This document shows, piece after piece, positions 25,749-35,019 of a DNA stretch of 64,000 nt. The stretch's first letter is position 1; every line of letters begins with the position of its first letter. The notes beneath the pieces were generated by a model, which was not told where the DNA came from, searched no databases, and was given only the letters and a program-made list of their open reading frames with translations. Source of the stretch: Bog-473 sp963728845 (GTDB taxonomy: Bacteria; Actinomycetota; Acidimicrobiia; Acidimicrobiales; RAAP-2); contig CAVSLS010000052.1 in the NCBI GenBank assembly GCA_963728845.1, positions 310,001 through 374,000 on the forward strand. Direction: 5' to 3'. The translations under genes and the position numbers were made by a program.

Positions 25749-26746
25749 TCGTCACCCAGACTCCGCTGCGCATCGGCCTTGTCGGTGGTGGAACGGATCT
25801 CCCCGACTACTACCTCGAGCACGGCGGTCGGGTACTCAACTGTGCCATCGACAAGTATGTCTACGTCATCGTAAAGCAGCGCTTCGACGACGACGTCTAT
25901 GTCAACTACTCGAAGAAGGAGATTGTCTCGAGCGTCGAGGATCTGCAACATGATCTCGTGCGCGAAGCCATGCTTATGACGGGGGTGAAGCACGGGGTCG
26001 AGATCACCATGCTGGCCGATATCCCATCTTCCGGTTCCGGACTTGGTTCCTCGTCGTCCGTGACGGTGGGCCTGCTCCATGCCCTCTCGACCTACCAGGG
26101 TCACCCTTTCTCCGGCGAAGAGCTCGCTGAACGGGCGTGCTCGATAGAAATTGACCTTTGCGGCAAGCGCATCGGGCGGCAGGATCAGTACATCGCCGCG
26201 CTCGGCGGTATCCGCGACCTCCGCTTCGGACCCGGGCCCCACGTGGTCGCCGACGAAATCGAGCTCTCCCCGATCGACCGCAGGGCCCTCCAGGGGCAGA
26301 TCTTGCTCTTCTACACCGGCGTCACCAGGAGCGCCGACCCGATCCTCCGCGAGCAGTCGGAGAACGTCGCCACCACACTCCCGCAACTGGACTCCCTGAA
26401 AGATCTGGCGGCCACCACGAGTGAGCTCTTACGCCGTGGACACGTGGATGCCGTGGGCGGCGCAATCCGGCAGGGCTGGGAAACGAAGCGGCAGCTCGCA
26501 TCGGGTGTCTCGAACGACCGGATCGACCACATGGTCGAGGAAGCGCTCATTGCGGGTGCCACGGGCGTCAAGGTGACCGGCGCCGGCGGAGGCGGGTTTC
26601 TGCTGGTCATCTGCCCACCCGAACACCGACCGCGCTGTACGCCACAGCTTGGGCACCTTGAAGGAGCTGCCGGTCGGCCTCGATCGGCTGGGATCCCGTG
26701 TGGTGCTGAACATCATGCGGGACATCTGGGCTTGAGCTTCAGCTGA
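25745..26746 (+). CDS. hddA: D-glycero-alpha-D-manno-heptose 7-phosphate kinase-like GHMP kinase, frameshifted near the end
   Basis: GHMP kinase, C1 kinase of heptose 7-phosphate. PLRIGLVGGGTDLPDYY is the substrate motif, PSSGSGLGSSSSVTVGLL the ATP loop, and GVKVTGAGGGGFLLVICPP the third motif. After that the frame loses homology. Removing one C in CACCGACC (26626-26627) restores DRAVRHSLGTLKELPV and RLGSRVVLNIM, the normal C terminus, ending at a TGA at 26733-26735. So the correct end is probably 26735, with about 330 residues, and the last 40 residues of the annotated frame are spurious. It is the last gene of the heptose operon and converges with the pyruvyltransferase. Confidence 0.88.
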   Translation: MIVTQTPLRIGLVGGGTDLPDYYLEHGGRVLNCAIDKYVYVIVKQRFDDDVYVNYSKKEIVSSVEDLQHDLVREAMLMTGVKHGVEITMLADIPSSGSGLGSSSSVTVGLLHALSTYQGHPFSGEELAERACSIEIDLCGKRIGRQDQYIAALGGIRDLRFGPGPHVVADEIELSPIDRRALQGQILLFYTGVTRSADPILREQSENVATTLPQLDSLKDLAATTSELLRRGHVDAVGGAIRQGWETKRQLASGVSNDRIDHMVEEALIAGATGVKVTGAGGGGFLLVICPPEHRPRCTPQLGHLEGAAGRPRSAGIPCGAEHHAGHLGLSFS

Positions 26747-28049
26747 CACCCGTCTTCACTGGCCGCAACGAAGGTGAAAATCGACCCTCCACGGGCGTGA
26801 GTTCGAGCACGTCGAGCAATTCCGCGAACTGGTCGTCGACCATCGCCTGCCGCGCCGCACTTCTTTCCATCAACATCGAGCAGACTTTGCTCGCCCGGTG
26901 GTCGAGTTCCTCGAATTGCTGAATCAACTGCGCCACATCGAAGGACTTTACGGGTTGGCAGAATCCGGAAAGGCCCATGTCCGCCATGAGTACGTCGCAC
27001 TTTTCGGCGTACCCGATCGACACCGTCGGCTTCCCCAACTTCAAGGCGCAGACGATGTTGTGGTAGCGAGTGGCGACGACAATGTCGACCAGGGCCGTCT
27101 GCTGCATGAGGTCACCAATGGACGTGATCGGCTCGGCGATGATCTGCGAGGGGCTGAGTCCCGGGCGCTGGGCCCACAGTGAGGTGACAATTGCCCGGAT
27201 GATCTTGGCGTCGGCGATCGGGTCGCTCGTGAGGAAGCGAATCGGGCGGCCATTGTCGACGAGCCAGAGCGCGAACTTGGTGAGCTTCTCAATGTACGAC
27301 GAGCGAATGTCGTCCGCCTGCCGCCGGTCGACATTCCGGCCGGAATAGTCCATGACGCCGATGCCGACGGTCTTGTCGTCCGCATGTCCAGTTGGCGGAG
27401 TCGGAAGAGAGAAGACAACATCGGGGTAGACGACGTCACCAGAGGTATCGATCCCCATGCGCTTCATTGCATCTCGTGACAGTGGGTCGCGGAATGACCG
27501 GTAATAGGCCAGCCTGGCCGAGGCGGTGATGAGGACGCGCATGAAGCGCTCGTCGACGACATTGGCGCCGATGCTCACGAGCGCGACTTTGGTGCCGAAC
27601 AACCTCCCAGACGCAGAGAGGAGAAACATCAAGTACGGGGTTTTCCACGTCCGCATCGGAACGGTGGTCTCGAGGACCCCCATTCCGGGCACGATCACGG
27701 CGTCGTGACGACGGACCCAGCGGGCGAGGTGAACGGAATCGATCGCCATCCCCAGAGCCGTGTCCGTCAGCTTTCGAGCTAGGGCCTTGACGCCAGTCGC
27801 ACTCTGTTGCTCTGCGTGATGCCGGTGCAGATCAGTTGTGGGGAGGTCGTACATTGCCCGGATTAGGTCTGGACCTGTGCAGAGGGCGTCGACGGTCACC
27901 TCGGGGTGCCGGGCTCTGAGGTACGCCAACAGAGCTTCCAACGACCCGTCATTGCCGAGATTGCCCTGCCCCAGGAGGCCGAACAGACCAACGTGCGGCG
28001 GGGCCTCGGTCCGCTTGTGGCGTCGTTTCGCGCTACGTCGCCGCGTCAC
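26739..28049 (-). CDS. polysaccharide pyruvyl transferase family protein
   Basis: 436-residue member of the PS_pyruv_trans family, GT-B-like enzymes that add a ketal-linked pyruvate from phosphoenolpyruvate to a sugar of an exopolysaccharide. Seen are HVGLFGLLGQGNLGNDGSLE at the N terminus, AVIVPGMGVLE, VALVSIGANVV, SFRDPLSRDAMKRMG and the C-terminal VATRYHNIVCALKLGKPTV with the conserved R-Y-H. A basic N-terminal tail of about 17 residues precedes the domain. Its start overlaps the GT2 stop (ATGA). Pyruvate ketals would add negative charge to the polymer. Confidence 0.87.
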   Translation of the reverse strand: MTRRRSAKRRHKRTEAPPHVGLFGLLGQGNLGNDGSLEALLAYLRARHPEVTVDALCTGPDLIRAMYDLPTTDLHRHHAEQQSATGVKALARKLTDTALGMAIDSVHLARWVRRHDAVIVPGMGVLETTVPMRTWKTPYLMFLLSASGRLFGTKVALVSIGANVVDERFMRVLITASARLAYYRSFRDPLSRDAMKRMGIDTSGDVVYPDVVFSLPTPPTGHADDKTVGIGVMDYSGRNVDRRQADDIRSSYIEKLTKFALWLVDNGRPIRFLTSDPIADAKIIRAIVTSLWAQRPGLSPSQIIAEPITSIGDLMQQTALVDIVVATRYHNIVCALKLGKPTVSIGYAEKCDVLMADMGLSGFCQPVKSFDVAQLIQQFEELDHRASKVCSMLMERSAARQAMVDDQFAELLDVLELTPVEGRFSPSLRPVKTGVS

Positions 28050-29068
28050 GGCAGACGGGTTCCCTGACCCGCTTGGACGGAAACGGGGGGAACGGTGGGT
28101 TGACCTGACGTGTGTGTCTCGACTGGTTCAAGGGGGCGTTGCACGAATTTGGAAGTCGCTCGGTCCAGGACCCACTGAGCGAGGCTCTGGTAGCACTCGC
28201 GCCGTTCCGCTGACGACAGGGGCGCGCGCCGGATCGATGCCACGTAGCCCCAGAGGTACTCGGCCACAAGACGGGCGCTCGGATGGCGAAGCCGGCTGGC
28301 CCGACTGGGGTCGAGGAGGGCGCAACGGTCGTGCACCGACGGCGCCTTGTTGTAGGTCCGATCGGGGAAGTCGCGCCGAAAATAGAGCCATTCCGGCGTT
28401 ATATGGAAGGGACCATGAAGGGCGAGCTCGCAAACGAGGACTCGGTCGGAATGGTGGTAACTGGCGTGCGGGGCAATGCGGCGCATGACGTCTGTTCTAA
28501 TGACGCCGTATTCGTCGCACGCCCGGAGGATTCCTTGATTGTCGACCCTGACGAATCCGCGCACATCGGGGTCCTTGCTCTCGAACAACCCGCTGCTTCC
28601 GAACAAGATACTTCTGAACCGCTCAGGAGCGCTCGCCGAGTCTGTTGCCAGCGGGTACTCAAACGACTGGGTCACCCTCCCGGACTCGTCAATCGCCGCC
28701 TCCCATGCGTGGGCCAATACGACATCGGGGTACTCGTCGAGTGCGTCGATACAGCGTTCGAGCAGATGCTGTCCATAGACGTCGTCCGCAGCTGCCCACT
28801 TGAACAGCTCGCCGCATGACTCTTGGAACACGAAGTCGTGATTGCGCGCAAGACCGATGTTTCGCGGCTGGCGGACGTAACGGACGCGAGAGTCTTGCTT
28901 GGCGTAGCGCTGGCACATATCGGCAGTGCCGTCGGTCGATGCGTTGTCCGAAATGATCAGCTCAAAATCCTCATAGGTCTGCCCGAGCAGGGCATCAAGA
29001 GAGTCGGCGAGGTAGTCCTCACCGTTGTAGACGGGCAGCCCGATGCTTAGGCGAGGGACCTTGTTCAC
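28046..29068 (-). CDS. glycosyltransferase family 2
   Basis: 340-residue GT-A glycosyltransferase. LSIGLPVYNGEDYLADSLDA and LIISDNASTDGTADMC form the nucleotide-binding start, VRYVRQPRNIGLARNHDFVF follows, and KWAAADDVYG is the DxD-type metal site. About 240 residues of variable acceptor domain follow. It is inverting by family and cytoplasmic, and probably adds one residue of the repeat unit. It is coupled to the pyruvyltransferase by a four-base overlap. Confidence 0.88.
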   Translation of the reverse strand: MNKVPRLSIGLPVYNGEDYLADSLDALLGQTYEDFELIISDNASTDGTADMCQRYAKQDSRVRYVRQPRNIGLARNHDFVFQESCGELFKWAAADDVYGQHLLERCIDALDEYPDVVLAHAWEAAIDESGRVTQSFEYPLATDSASAPERFRSILFGSSGLFESKDPDVRGFVRVDNQGILRACDEYGVIRTDVMRRIAPHASYHHSDRVLVCELALHGPFHITPEWLYFRRDFPDRTYNKAPSVHDRCALLDPSRASRLRHPSARLVAEYLWGYVASIRRAPLSSAERRECYQSLAQWVLDRATSKFVQRPLEPVETHTSGQPTVPPVSVQAGQGTRLP

Positions 29069-29272
29069 GTTGCGCCGACCTCCATCCCGACTGCACGCAC
29101 GACAATGGCTCCTCTGCGGTTGTCAACAGCGAGCCACGGCCCGCCACGCTCCACCCCATCGCTAAGAGTCCGTACGAATGTCCACTGATACGCCCGAAGG
29201 CCCGCGATCACGACGAGCATCGGAATCTGGCCTGCTCAGTACGTCCACACGGCTGGAAGTCCTGGGGCCGAG

Positions 29273-30496
29273 TCACACCAGCTGGTCGGCGGCGTCGGTG
29301 GGCTCCAGAAGGAAACGGTAGAGCCGAGGGACGACGTGATCGGCGTCGAAGTCACGACGGAATCGTTCGGAGGCGGCGGCCGATGCCTTCAGGCGTGCCG
29401 GCTCGCATCCCAGAAGATCGATCAGAACCGCGGCGGCTTGGACCGGGTCATCAAGAGGCCAATACCTCCCCTCGACGCCGTCGTCGAAGAGCTCGGCGAT
29501 CGGGCCGATATTCCCCGCCACGATGGGAAGACCAGCCGCCATGGACTCGATAATTGCCAGAGACGACGACTCGGAGTACGACGCATGGACACAGGCCCGG
29601 TAGCCCGGAAGGAGGGTTCGAACATCGGGCCGAAATCCTCGGAGGCGAACTTGATCGTCGAGGCCCAGTGCACTGATTTGCCGGACGAGTTCGTCGTGGA
29701 GCGGACCCTGACCGAAGACATCAAGCGTGAAGGTCTGCCCCGCCGCCCGCGTCTCTGCCAAGACCTCGAGGATGTAGCGGTGGTTCTTGACAACGTCGAG
29801 ATTGCCGACGGTGACGAGATCCCCGAAGGGATCGGAGATCACCGGCGCGGGATTCAACGACGCCACGAAATTGAAGATGACCGTTGCGGGAACCGCCGCG
29901 GCCTCCGGAAACCAACCGAGGAGCGCCTCTCGCGCCCACGTGGAGACATAGACGATGCCGTCGACCTGGGGAATTACCTCGAGCTCCGTCCGCCGGATCC
30001 GCTGGAACACGATCCCGCCACGTGCGATCTGCTCTTTGTCGGCCCACTCGTCGGATTGTGAGATCCGGAAGTGGACGACCAGGATGACCCGCTGGTGTCG
30101 CCCCTGCCGTGCCCTCAATGCTGCTCGTGCCGCCGGCGGGTCTTGGGCATAGACGATGCAGTCGCCGAGCCCGGCAAGTCGTCGGCGCAACGCTTGGTAC
30201 AGGAACACCTCATGCCAATATCGGTACCAGACCACCCCGGCAGAACGGCTGCACCGTTCGACGACCCGGCGTAGTCCGAAGACCGGTGCCGCCAGCGCCC
30301 GGAACCACGAGAAGGGCGTGACCACCGGGGCGTCCACCCCGACCCTCCCCAGGTACTGACGAAGCTGTCGAACGTGTGTGTGCACGCCAGTAATGCCTTC
30401 CTCCCGGAGCATGGAGGCGATGATCAACGGCCGGGGAGGCCCAGGAGGGGCATCGACACACGCCACTTCGGCCGGGGCGACGTCGGTTCGTTTCAT
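29273..30496 (-). CDS. glycosyltransferase family 4
   Basis: 407-residue GT-B enzyme. The donor domain shows FTLDVFGQGPLHDELVRQ, DDQVRLRGFRPDVRTLLPGY and the E-x7-E element in ESSSLAIIESMAAGLPIV, then NIGPIAELFDDGVEGRYW. N-terminal GVHTHVRQLRQYL is typical of the acceptor domain. ATG 30496 is chosen because the 32 upstream in-frame residues are Cys/Arg-rich and unlike the family. It is divergent from the flippase and lies 204 bases upstream (in its own sense) of the GT2 gene. Confidence 0.87.
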   Translation of the reverse strand: MKRTDVAPAEVACVDAPPGPPRPLIIASMLREEGITGVHTHVRQLRQYLGRVGVDAPVVTPFSWFRALAAPVFGLRRVVERCSRSAGVVWYRYWHEVFLYQALRRRLAGLGDCIVYAQDPPAARAALRARQGRHQRVILVVHFRISQSDEWADKEQIARGGIVFQRIRRTELEVIPQVDGIVYVSTWAREALLGWFPEAAAVPATVIFNFVASLNPAPVISDPFGDLVTVGNLDVVKNHRYILEVLAETRAAGQTFTLDVFGQGPLHDELVRQISALGLDDQVRLRGFRPDVRTLLPGYRACVHASYSESSSLAIIESMAAGLPIVAGNIGPIAELFDDGVEGRYWPLDDPVQAAAVLIDLLGCEPARLKASAAASERFRRDFDADHVVPRLYRFLLEPTDAADQLV

Positions 30497-30823
30497 TGCT
30501 GCGCAGAGCGTTCCGTCGCAGCCCCTGATACCTCGGAGCGGGGTCCCAGGAGATGGCCCCAACATCCTCAACCGACAGACCTTGCACCCCAATGATCCCA
30601 GGTCAGGGCCGGAAACCAGATCATCCGGAAGGTATCAGCGTCCGTCCTCGTGGCTCCTAGCTCTGGGCATTCTGTTTTTGGCGGCCCGACAACCTTCAAC
30701 CAATGCACCCCTGCCGGAACAACCCGACGTCATGGATCCCAGCGGTCCTGCGTCTGGGGTTCGGTGGCCATTGGAGCTGTGTCCGTGGCTGCTAACGGTG
30801 TTGGCATCATTGAAACCCCTGAG
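30497..30823. promoter_or_regulatory. divergent intergenic region, GT4 / flippase
   Basis: 327 bases between divergent starts, so promoters for both the leftward GT4-GT2-pyruvyltransferase set and the rightward flippase are expected. I see no strong -35/-10 pair or repeated operator. An in-frame leftward extension upstream of the GT4 and rightward frames from 30378 and 30650 look non-coding. Confidence 0.35.
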
Positions 30824-32344
30824 ATGGAGTCGCGCCGCGCAACGAGGTCATGGCGGCATACCCGTCACACGCGTCGGAGACTTGGCTGGGGCGTCGCCGA
30901 TCAGGCTGTGTCGAGTCTGACCAATTTCGCGGTGAATATCTACATCGTCCGCCATCTGGGGGCGGTGCAGTACGGAGCCTTCGCCCTCGCCTACGTGACC
31001 TATGGCTTCGTACTGCAGGCGTCACGAGGCCTTGCCACCGACCCGCTGCTGGTCAGGTACAGCGGCAAAGACGTCCCGACTTGGCGTCGAGCCGTTTCGA
31101 GCGCGGCCGGGACGGCCACGCTCGTCGGGCTCGTCGGGGGTGGCCTGGTGCTCCTCATGGCCGCAATTCTCAGCGGGCCGACCAGAATGGCCTTTCTTGC
31201 CCTCGGAATTACCCTGCCGCTCCTCATGTTGCAAGACAGCTGGCGGTTCGCCTTCTTCGCGCTCGGGCGCGGCAGTCAGGCGTTCCTGAACGACACGGTA
31301 TGGGCGGTCGGTCTCGTCATCGCCCTGGTGTACCTCCGCTATGCCGGGCTCTCAAACGTGTTCTGGTACGTCTTCGCCTGGGGTGCCGCCGCGGGAATGG
31401 GAGCAGCGGGCGGACTGCTGCAGACGAGGGTCTTGCCCAAGGTGTCCGGCGCGCGAGAGTGGCTGTCCCGCCAGCGCGACCTCGGGTTTCGCTATCTCGT
31501 CGAAGGCACCTCGTACAGCGCCGCGGGCCTGTTACGGAACTACGGCATCGGCCTCATTCTGGGGTTGACGGCGCTTGGCTATATCCAGGCGGCCAACACG
31601 TTGATGGGCCCCTTCCAGGTCATTCTCTACGGAATGGCCCTGGCCGCGCTGCCCGAGGCCATCCGAATCCTGGAACGTTCGACGAGACAGATGATGCTCT
31701 TTTGCGTGTTCTGCAGCGTCGGACTCACTCTGGTCGCCCTTGCGTGGGGCATCACGCTCTTGGTCGCACTTCCGAGAGGGCTCGGGCAATGGTTGCTTGG
31801 CCCGATTTGGAGACCCACCTACGAGCTCGTCCTCCCGATGACCCTCTTCATGATGGGCGGATGCGTCAGTGCTGGCGCAGCGACCTACATGCGTGCCCTC
31901 GGAGCGGCGCGCCGGAGCGTGCGCGCCGCGATCTTCACGTCGATCTCCTTTCTCGTTGGCTCCCTGGTGGGCGCCGCTGAGGGAGGAGCCGTCGGAGCTG
32001 TGCTCGGCGCCGCCGCCGCCTCGTTTCTCGGATCGTTCGTCTATTGGTTGCAACTGCGCGCGACGCTGCGGGAGACGCATGGCATACCCATTCCCGAGCG
32101 GCCTCTCGCGACCGACCCCGAGAGCTCCTTGCGGACGAGTGCTGGGCCCAGTGGCGCAGCGATCGATGTCCAGTCCCAGGCTCGTGCGGGCGAGGTCGCG
32201 CAAGGCGGCCCACCCGCACAACGCTTGGTAGCCGTGCGACGACGGCTCCTCACGAATGCCCGTCTTCTCGTTGCGGTCTCGCCGCCCGATCCATGGTCAG
32301 CGGCACAGCCGCCGGGCAAATCACCCAAGAAGGATTTGACGTAG
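30824..32344 (+). CDS. oligosaccharide flippase (Wzx / MOP superfamily)
   Basis: About 506-residue multi-pass protein with roughly 12-14 hydrophobic segments, e.g. FAVNIYIVRHLGAVQYGAFA (the family's N-terminal helix pair), TLVGLVGGGLVLLMAAIL, LLVALPRGLGQWLLGP and GAVLGAAAASFLGSFVYWL. It moves undecaprenyl-linked repeat units across the membrane. The C-terminal 90 residues are hydrophilic and Pro/Ser/Ala-rich. The start is uncertain: ATG 30824 places the first helix at residue 25, and no good ribosome site is visible. With the priming transferase, Wzz and Wzy-like genes it defines a Wzx/Wzy pathway. Confidence 0.87.
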   Translation: MESRRATRSWRHTRHTRRRLGWGVADQAVSSLTNFAVNIYIVRHLGAVQYGAFALAYVTYGFVLQASRGLATDPLLVRYSGKDVPTWRRAVSSAAGTATLVGLVGGGLVLLMAAILSGPTRMAFLALGITLPLLMLQDSWRFAFFALGRGSQAFLNDTVWAVGLVIALVYLRYAGLSNVFWYVFAWGAAAGMGAAGGLLQTRVLPKVSGAREWLSRQRDLGFRYLVEGTSYSAAGLLRNYGIGLILGLTALGYIQAANTLMGPFQVILYGMALAALPEAIRILERSTRQMMLFCVFCSVGLTLVALAWGITLLVALPRGLGQWLLGPIWRPTYELVLPMTLFMMGGCVSAGAATYMRALGAARRSVRAAIFTSISFLVGSLVGAAEGGAVGAVLGAAAASFLGSFVYWLQLRATLRETHGIPIPERPLATDPESSLRTSAGPSGAAIDVQSQARAGEVAQGGPPAQRLVAVRRRLLTNARLLVAVSPPDPWSAAQPPGKSPKKDLT

Positions 32345-32728
32345 TGCTCTTGCACCGTGGGGTGGTCCTGGTCGGCCCGGGTCCAGACGCTCCGAGCACC
32401 GGGGCACGACGGCTCCCTTCGCCCGCCGGAGCCCCGGGGGTCCACCCGCATTAGACGTTCCTGGACGGAACGTCGTTCATCGGTGACTGGCTCCGGAGAC
32501 GACATCGGCGAAGCAGCCCAGGTCATCGCATTGAACGATCGATTTGCCCAAGGGACAGTCCCGCAATTGACGGACAAACGTCCCGCATCCGTTGTATCTG
32601 CCGCCACCCTCCGAACTCTGTATAGCCATCGGGTTCAATGACGCGTCGTGGGAAGACCACCCGCTTCATCCGGGCCTCTAGAACCAATCACATCTACCAC
32701 GGGATCCCTCGCCGTGCTCAACAACGAC
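32345..32728. other. intergenic region upstream of the LuxR response regulator
   Basis: About 380 bases with no supported gene. It likely holds the promoter for the regulator-wzz-wzz-wzy operon. Nothing distinctive such as strong hairpins or repeats was recognised. In-frame GTG codons at 32648 and 32714 could extend the regulator upstream. Confidence 0.35.
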
Positions 32729-33451
32729 ATGCCTCAGTCTTCGGAAGTGGTCACCTGGTCGGATGGCCTCTCGATTGACGGTTCACAGATCTCCGTCATC
32801 GTCGTTGCCACCGAACGGCTCTTTCGCCTCGGGTTGGCCGGGCTTCTCAGCGAAGACCGTCGTCTGAATGTCATCGGGGTCTCCGACGGCGAAGCCGACC
32901 TCCTCGAGCTCTGTAAGTCGACTTCTGTCGACGTTGTCCTGCTGGACATCCAGCTGTCACGCAGCGACACGATCGATCTGGTGCACTTGATCGCTTCAGA
33001 GTACCCACACACCAAGATTCTGGTCCTGACGTCCAACGCTGACTGGCGAGTCCGCCCCACCATGATTGCGGGTGCCGCCGGTGTCCTGCTGAAGGACACC
33101 TCCCCCGAGGCAATCAGAGCTGCCGTCGTCTCCGTCTACTTGGGTGATCAGGTGCTCTGCAACGAGGCCGCCCGATGGGTCCTCGGCGAAGAGCCTTCAA
33201 CTCATCTGACGCAACGGGAGTCGGACGTGCTCCGGATGGTCGCGCAAGGTGCAAACAACTCGGAGATCGCCGCGCAACTGAAGCTCGGTCAGAAGACGGT
33301 CCGCAACTACGTCAGCCGGCTGTATCACAAGCTTGACCTGACCAACCGCGCGCAAATCGCAACGTATCTAGCGCAAAACGACATGATGCGCTCCGGCAGC
33401 CGGGCTGACTCGGCACCGGTTGAGAACGAGACCTCGGTCCACTGCCAGTGA
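32729..33451 (+). CDS. NarL/LuxR-family response regulator
   Basis: About 240 residues. The receiver domain has ISVIVVATERLFRLGLAGLL, VDVVLLDIQLS (phospho-acceptor Asp), ILVLTSNADW (Thr/Ser switch) and GVLLKDTSPEAIRAAV (conserved Lys). The C-terminal DNA-binding domain has LTQRESDVLRMVAQGANNSE and KTVRNYVSRLYHKL. Unlike the regulator at 11.5 kb this receiver keeps its key residues except that Asp/Glu after strand 1 is not evident. No histidine kinase gene is adjacent. Its stop overlaps the wzz start (GTGA), so it is co-transcribed with the chain-length genes and may autoregulate the export module. Confidence 0.87.
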   Translation: MPQSSEVVTWSDGLSIDGSQISVIVVATERLFRLGLAGLLSEDRRLNVIGVSDGEADLLELCKSTSVDVVLLDIQLSRSDTIDLVHLIASEYPHTKILVLTSNADWRVRPTMIAGAAGVLLKDTSPEAIRAAVVSVYLGDQVLCNEAARWVLGEEPSTHLTQRESDVLRMVAQGANNSEIAAQLKLGQKTVRNYVSRLYHKLDLTNRAQIATYLAQNDMMRSGSRADSAPVENETSVHCQ

Positions 33452-35019
33452 ACGAACAACCCCTGAGCCTGCCAGCATCACTTCGCGAGATCTGGCGTCG
33501 ACGCGTGTTCGTGATCGCCGTCGCAGCCCTCTGCGGGCTTGCCGGCGTCGCCTTGGGACTCTTCAAGCCCCAAGACTCGACGGCGGTTGCCCTGGTTCTG
33601 CTTCCGCCAAGCGCGGCATCCACGTCAGGTGCGCCGGCGAACGACACCCACACCGATGCCGTGATCGCGAACAGCACCCCGGTCCTGGCCGCTGCAGGAA
33701 CCAAGGTATCCCCGCCAATCGGGGTCACAAAGCTGAGAATTCTCGTCAAGGTCAGCGCACTCAGTGGACAAATCCTCCAAGTCCAGGCCCGGGCTCCGCA
33801 GAGCGGCTACGCCCAGCAGCTGGCCAATGCGGTCGCCTCGAGCTACATCACATACGCCGGCCAGCTGGCGGCGACCTCCACCGACCCTCAGGTGGCCGCC
33901 CTGCAGCAGCAATCCGCCCAACTCACCAAGCAGGTCAATGATCTGCAAGCTCAGATCGGTACCGTCTCTGCCCGTATCGCCGCCGAGCCGTCCGGATCGG
34001 GCGCCGGCCTGCAAGATGCAAGTCTGTTGAGTTCACTTCAGAACGAGCAGAGTCAGCTGTCCCAGGAACTCAACAGCGTCACCAGCCAGATTTCATCCGC
34101 CCAGGCTGCAGGCAGCTCGGCGGCGAGCACCATTCGAATGCTTCAGACGGCCGCTGCCGTTCCAGGAGACAGGTACGGCTTCACCGTGAAAGCTGGAATT
34201 ATTGGGTTTGCGATCGGGCTCCTCGGTAGCGCGGCTTACGTTCTCGTACGGGCCCAACGCGATCCTCGCCTGCGGCTTCGAGACGAGATCGCACGGGCAG
34301 CGGGGGCCCCAGTCATCGCCTCAATCGAGGCGCCCGGCTGCACAACCCCCACCGCCTGGCGTGACCTTCTCGAGAGCCAGCCGCGTGCCACCACTGAGTG
34401 GGCGCTGCGAAACATGCTGCACACATTCCTGGAGGACGGTGAGAGGAGAAGGGCCGTGAGGGTGATCTCCTTCGCCGGCGACTTGCCGGCCCTCAGCACC
34501 GGACCCCGGTTAGCCTTGCATGCAGCAGCCTCCGGAACGCCCACTGCCCTTGTTCCCGAGGATCCCCGAGCGCCCGGTGATCGTTCCCTCGTCACCCTCC
34601 GGGCCGCATTCACCGGTGCGGAGCCTGTGGGTCGAGGGTTGCCGTTCAACATCGGGGCCAACGTCAACGGTCCCAATTCGCCCCAGCTCGTTGTCTCCAT
34701 GGTCGTCTTCGATGGCGAATCGGCGACGCAAACCCCCGCAAACACGATGAATCTCTTGTCGATCTCTCCGGACTTCGTCACCGCTGATCAGCTGGCACAG
34801 CTAGCCCTCGAGGCCTCGAACGGCGGATCCGGGCTGGACGGCGTCGTGGTCGTGAACCCCGACCCGTCCGACAACACGAGCGGCCTCATCGCAGCTGACC
34901 CGCTCCGTTTACTGCCTGACGCACCGAGGAAGAAGGGAGCAGTCAGCGAGCTCGTGCGATTGGAGGCGGTGACCACCGCCAATGGCACGCCGGAACGCCT
35001 TTCGAGTCGGGAGCACTGA
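33448..35019 (+). CDS. Wzz/capsular-polysaccharide chain-length determinant-like protein with degenerate kinase-like domain
   Basis: 523 residues. Membrane segment 1 is about 20-38 (VFVIAVAALCGLAGVALGLF). A periplasm-equivalent region has a coiled coil about 145-235 rich in Gln/Leu/Ser. Segment 2 is about 248-268 (GIIGFAIGLLGSAAYVLV). The cytoplasmic tail resembles the BY-kinase fold seen in CpsC/CpsD-type fusions (VRVISFAGDLPAL, then TALVPED), but I find no Walker A GxxxxGKT, so kinase activity is unlikely. It probably controls polymer length with its downstream paralogue. GTG 33448 overlaps the regulator stop; the stop TGA shares a base with the next ATG. Confidence 0.82.
   Translation: MNEQPLSLPASLREIWRRRVFVIAVAALCGLAGVALGLFKPQDSTAVALVLLPPSAASTSGAPANDTHTDAVIANSTPVLAAAGTKVSPPIGVTKLRILVKVSALSGQILQVQARAPQSGYAQQLANAVASSYITYAGQLAATSTDPQVAALQQQSAQLTKQVNDLQAQIGTVSARIAAEPSGSGAGLQDASLLSSLQNEQSQLSQELNSVTSQISSAQAAGSSAASTIRMLQTAAAVPGDRYGFTVKAGIIGFAIGLLGSAAYVLVRAQRDPRLRLRDEIARAAGAPVIASIEAPGCTTPTAWRDLLESQPRATTEWALRNMLHTFLEDGERRRAVRVISFAGDLPALSTGPRLALHAAASGTPTALVPEDPRAPGDRSLVTLRAAFTGAEPVGRGLPFNIGANVNGPNSPQLVVSMVVFDGESATQTPANTMNLLSISPDFVTADQLAQLALEASNGGSGLDGVVVVNPDPSDNTSGLIAADPLRLLPDAPRKKGAVSELVRLEAVTTANGTPERLSSREH

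Noticed and set aside
15101..26746. Programmed frameshifting as the explanation for split asnB and hddA
   Set aside because: No slippery heptamer or following stem-loop is visible and the two sites share only a short ACCG; simple base error or mutation is more likely.
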